A DNA stretch of 64,000 nt from contig NZ_BAABJI010000002.1 in the NCBI RefSeq assembly GCF_039543225.1, forward strand, positions 496,001 to 560,000. The letters are read 5' to 3'. Shown one piece after another: positions 61,587 to 64,000 of the stretch; positions within the stretch are counted from its first letter, which is position 1, and each line of letters opens with the position of its first letter. A model generated the notes under the pieces. The model was not told the DNA's origin. It saw only the letters and a list, made by a program, of their open reading frames with translations, and ran no database searches. The translations under genes were made by a program, and so were the position numbers. This DNA comes from Mucilaginibacter defluvii. Lineage in GTDB: Bacteria; Bacteroidota; Bacteroidia; Sphingobacteriales; Sphingobacteriaceae.

Positions 61587-62501
61587 ATGATAAGCAAAGA
61601 ACAAATAGCGGCGGATTACCGGATTATACAAAACGAGATATGCTTGGCGCTTGAGGCCGTAGATGGAAAAAGCCGGTTTGAAGAGGAGCAGTGGCAACGC
61701 GACGGCGGCGGCGGCGGTATTACCCGCGTTATCCAAAACGGAAACATATTTGAGAAGGGTGGAGTAAATTTTTCGGCGGTGTACGGACAGTTGCCTGATA
61801 CGATGAAAAAAGCGTTAAAGGTAGAGAACGACGACTTTTTTGCGACCGGCGTATCTATTGTAATTCATCCCAATCAGCCGTGGGTGCCTATCATTCACAT
61901 GAACATCCGGTATTTTGAAATGCCTACCGGCGATCCGGATAAACAACCATTACGTTGGTTTGGTGGTGGGATTGATCTTACACCTCATTATGTTATTGAT
62001 GCCGACGCCCAGTATTTTCATGCTTATCTGAAATCGGTATGCGACTCCTGTCATCCTGAATATTATCATCGCTTTAAACAGTGGGCTGATGATTATTTCT
62101 TCATCAAACACCGTAATGAAACCCGCGGCATAGGCGGTATATTTTATGACAGGCTTACAGCAAATGATGAAGTGAGTTGGGAAGATATATTTGAATTCTC
62201 TAAAAACCTCGGCCGCTCATTCATCCCGATTTACACTGAGTTAGTTGAACGCAACCGCGACACACCATTTACTGAAGAACACCAGCACTGGCAATACTTG
62301 CGCCGAAGCCGTTATGCAGAGTTCAATCTGGTTTATGATGCCGGTACAAAATTTGGCTTGGAAACCAATGGGCGTATCGAATCCATATTAATGAGCTTGC
62401 CGCCAACCGCTAAATGGGTGTATAACCATACGCCCGCGGCAGGCAGCAATGAAGAGCGGACCTTATCGTTATTAAAAAAAGGTGTAAACTGGGCAGAATG
62501 A
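61587..62501 (+). CDS. hemF: Oxygen-dependent coproporphyrinogen III oxidase
   Basis: This 304-residue enzyme has the HemF motifs WQRDGGGGGITRV, FFATGVSIVIHPNQPWVPIIHMNIRYFE, WFGGGIDLTPHYV, RGIGGIFYDRL and RRSRYAEFNLVYDAGTKFGLE. It makes protoporphyrinogen IX from coproporphyrinogen III with oxygen during haem synthesis, which shows that the organism is aerobic. Its TGA overlaps the start of the next gene by four bases. Confidence 0.96.
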   Translation: MISKEQIAADYRIIQNEICLALEAVDGKSRFEEEQWQRDGGGGGITRVIQNGNIFEKGGVNFSAVYGQLPDTMKKALKVENDDFFATGVSIVIHPNQPWVPIIHMNIRYFEMPTGDPDKQPLRWFGGGIDLTPHYVIDADAQYFHAYLKSVCDSCHPEYYHRFKQWADDYFFIKHRNETRGIGGIFYDRLTANDEVSWEDIFEFSKNLGRSFIPIYTELVERNRDTPFTEEHQHWQYLRRSRYAEFNLVYDAGTKFGLETNGRIESILMSLPPTAKWVYNHTPAAGSNEERTLSLLKKGVNWAE

Positions 62502-62893
62502 TAAAAAGGCTAATAATTTGCATGGGGGTGATAGCCCTGTGTAGCTCTTTCAACGAGGCATCGTTAAAAGGTGTGTGGCAATATTGCGGCGGCATGTTTA
62601 ACGGAAAGCTATCGGTTGCACCAACAGAATATACGCTGCAGCGTAAATATAAAAAGAAAGACTTTGAAGCTTTTGTGCTTGAACCTGGCCAAAAGGCGGT
62701 GAAATATGAGGTAGGGAACTATCAGTTAATAGCCGATACCTGCCTTGAAACACAAACCTATTGCAGCCAACCATCGCAAACACTAAATAAAACCATAACA
62801 TACACCTATACCATCAGTAACGATACCCTTAAATTTAAAGGTAAGCTGCCAAACGGGGCAGCTGTTGAGGAGTATTGGAAAAAGGTTAAATAA
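62498..62893 (+). CDS. Exported hypothetical protein co-transcribed with hemF
   Basis: This 131-residue protein has a short signal-like N-terminus (MIKRLIICMGVIALCSSFN) and a beta-rich part with LKGVWQYCGGMF, YEVGNYQLIAD and YTYTISNDTLKFKG, a pattern like a small lipocalin-type barrel. I do not recognise a family. It starts inside the hemF stop (ATGA), so expression is coupled to haem synthesis, but a haem-related role is only a guess. Confidence 0.65.
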   Translation: MIKRLIICMGVIALCSSFNEASLKGVWQYCGGMFNGKLSVAPTEYTLQRKYKKKDFEAFVLEPGQKAVKYEVGNYQLIADTCLETQTYCSQPSQTLNKTITYTYTISNDTLKFKGKLPNGAAVEEYWKKVK

Positions 62894-63043
62894 TTGTAAC
62901 CTTATGCCTTACAGTATATTGTGCACATTAGGTGTTTTTACTAACATACGTGCCAAAAATCATATTAATTCTTAACTTCGCAGGTCGCTTAAGGTGCTAT
63001 CACCAATAGCGAATTGAAGAAGATTTCTACTTTATAATATAAA

Positions 63044-64000
63044 ATGGCTGACGAAACAGGAAACGACAATCCACAAAGCGAAGACCGTATAATTTCGATT
63101 AATATTGATGAACAGATGCGATCTGCCTACATTGATTATTCAATGTCGGTTATCGTATCAAGGGCCCTGCCTGATGTGCGCGATGGTTTAAAACCTGTGC
63201 ACAGGCGTGTACTTTATGGTATGCTTGATCTGGGCTTGGCCAGCAATAAACCGTATAAAAAATCGGCACGTATTGTTGGTGAGGTATTAGGTAAGTATCA
63301 CCCGCACGGCGATACCTCAGTTTACGATGCCATGGTACGTATGGCGCAGGATTGGAGCCTTCGCTACCCGTTTGTTGAAGGTCAGGGTAACTACGGCTCA
63401 ATAGATGGTGATCAACCGGCGGCCATGCGTTATACCGAGGCGAGGCTGCAAAAAATTGCCGAGGAAATGCTGGCCGATATCAATAAGGATACTATTGATT
63501 ACCAGTTAAACTTTGACGACTCACTGGAGGAGCCAACCGTTCTTCCATCTAAAATACCCAACCTGCTGGTTAATGGTGCGTCGGGTATTGCCGTAGGTAT
63601 GGCAACCAATATGCCGCCGCATAACCTTACCGAGATAGTAAATGCTACAGTAGCGCTGATAGATAACCGCCAGATAGAGGTTCCGGAATTGATGCAGTAC
63701 ATCAAAGGCCCGGATTTTCCAACAGGTGGTATTATTTACGGTTACGAAGGTGCTAAACAAGCATTTGAAACCGGCCGTGGCCGTATCGTTATCCGCGCAC
63801 GTGCAGAGATCGAAACTTATAACAATGATCGTGAACGTATTATAGTTACCGAGATACCTTACCAGGTAAATAAATCGGTGATGATTGAACGTACTGCCGA
63901 GTTGGTCAATGAGAAAAAGCTGGAAGGTATTTCGGCTATACGTGATGAATCAAACCGTGAAGGTATACGGGTGGTTTACGAGATCAAGCGTGATGCCAAC
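63044..64000 (+). CDS. gyrA: DNA gyrase subunit A, N-terminal part (runs off the window)
   Basis: The first 319 codons are present. The N-terminus shows [53 protein letters not shown] and the catalytic Tyr at about residue 130 in [10 protein letters not shown]. The quinolone-resistance positions equivalent to E. coli 83 and 84 are Thr and Ser (91 and 92 here), then Asp at the 87 position. It introduces negative supercoils with GyrB, which is not in the window. It is 150 bases from the gene upstream. Confidence 0.97.
   Translation, partial: MADETGNDNPQSEDRIISINIDEQMRSAYIDYSMSVIVSRALPDVRDGLKPVHRRVLYGMLDLGLASNKPYKKSARIVGEVLGKYHPHGDTSVYDAMVRMAQDWSLRYPFVEGQGNYGSIDGDQPAAMRYTEARLQKIAEEMLADINKDTIDYQLNFDDSLEEPTVLPSKIPNLLVNGASGIAVGMATNMPPHNLTEIVNATVALIDNRQIEVPELMQYIKGPDFPTGGIIYGYEGAKQAFETGRGRIVIRARAEIETYNNDRERIIVTEIPYQVNKSVMIERTAELVNEKKLEGISAIRDESNREGIRVVYEIKRDAN

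Noticed and set aside
1..64000. Mobile elements, prophage, defence islands or restriction systems
   Set aside because: I found no transposase, integrase, phage structural gene, nuclease or toxin-antitoxin gene, and no direct repeats at tRNA-Cys that would mark an attachment site.

Overview
This window looks like an ordinary chromosomal stretch from a Bacteroidota member of the Sphingobacteriaceae, with Mucilaginibacter or Pedobacter as my best guess from gene content alone. The evidence is a SusC/SusD pair, PorP/SprF and a PorE-like protein with a gliding-type C-terminal domain (type IX secretion), many lipoproteins with Cys signal peptides, the short Bacteroidota-type arginine decarboxylase, and promoters of the TTTG / TAnnTTTG type. 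Almost no gene has a Shine-Dalgarno sequence. I see no insertion sequence, prophage, integrase or CRISPR array.

Layout. 1-2.1 kb: end of a TonB receptor, a beta-propeller lipoprotein and a DUF6580 membrane protein, resembling a B12 uptake cluster. 2.5-5.4 kb: acyltransferase, sirtuin, CrtA-like protein. 5.5-10.3 kb: six closely packed genes (msrC, hydrolase, 3-methyladenine glycosylase, kynU, bestrophin, HDAC-like). 10.3-16.2 kb: MATE pump, a DUF4442-GNAT-AlbA operon, a second bestrophin, speA. 16.4-19.5 kb: a Yellow/MRJP protein, then a SAM-I riboswitch, cysteine desulfurase, tRNA-Cys, a 43-residue membrane microprotein, a perfect hairpin and a possible sRNA. 19.7-22.5 kb: AraC regulator and DUF885 protein. 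22.6-29.0 kb: SusC-SusD-FAS1-DUF5007. 29.4-33.7 kb: yajQ, ppk-ppx, ubiX. 33.8-42.2 kb: an SGNH esterase, then a giant adhesin, PorP/SprF and a PorE-like protein. 42.3-50.3 kb: membrane protein, eat-eutB-eutC, DUF4251, htpG, OM barrel. 50.3-52.8 kb: rnpB, then a cytochrome c/SCO/lipoprotein/DinB group. 53-57.5 kb: GH1 glucosidase and two related histidine kinases. 57.6-64 kb: folB, thioesterase, hsp20, peroxiredoxin, cold-shock protein, MFS transporter, hemF and the start of gyrA.

How genes connect. The B12-type uptake cluster could supply the cobalamin that EutBC needs. ppk and ppx make and degrade polyphosphate as one operon. The adhesin, PorP and PorE-like genes form a surface-secretion and attachment module. 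SCO and cytochrome c point to copper oxidase assembly. The SAM riboswitch places cysteine sulfur mobilisation, and perhaps tRNA-Cys, under methionine/SAM control; this is the most unusual arrangement here. Several start codons lie only 4-10 bases after a TAnnTTTG box, which suggests leaderless or nearly leaderless mRNAs, whereas hsp20 has a strong, atypical AGGAGG.
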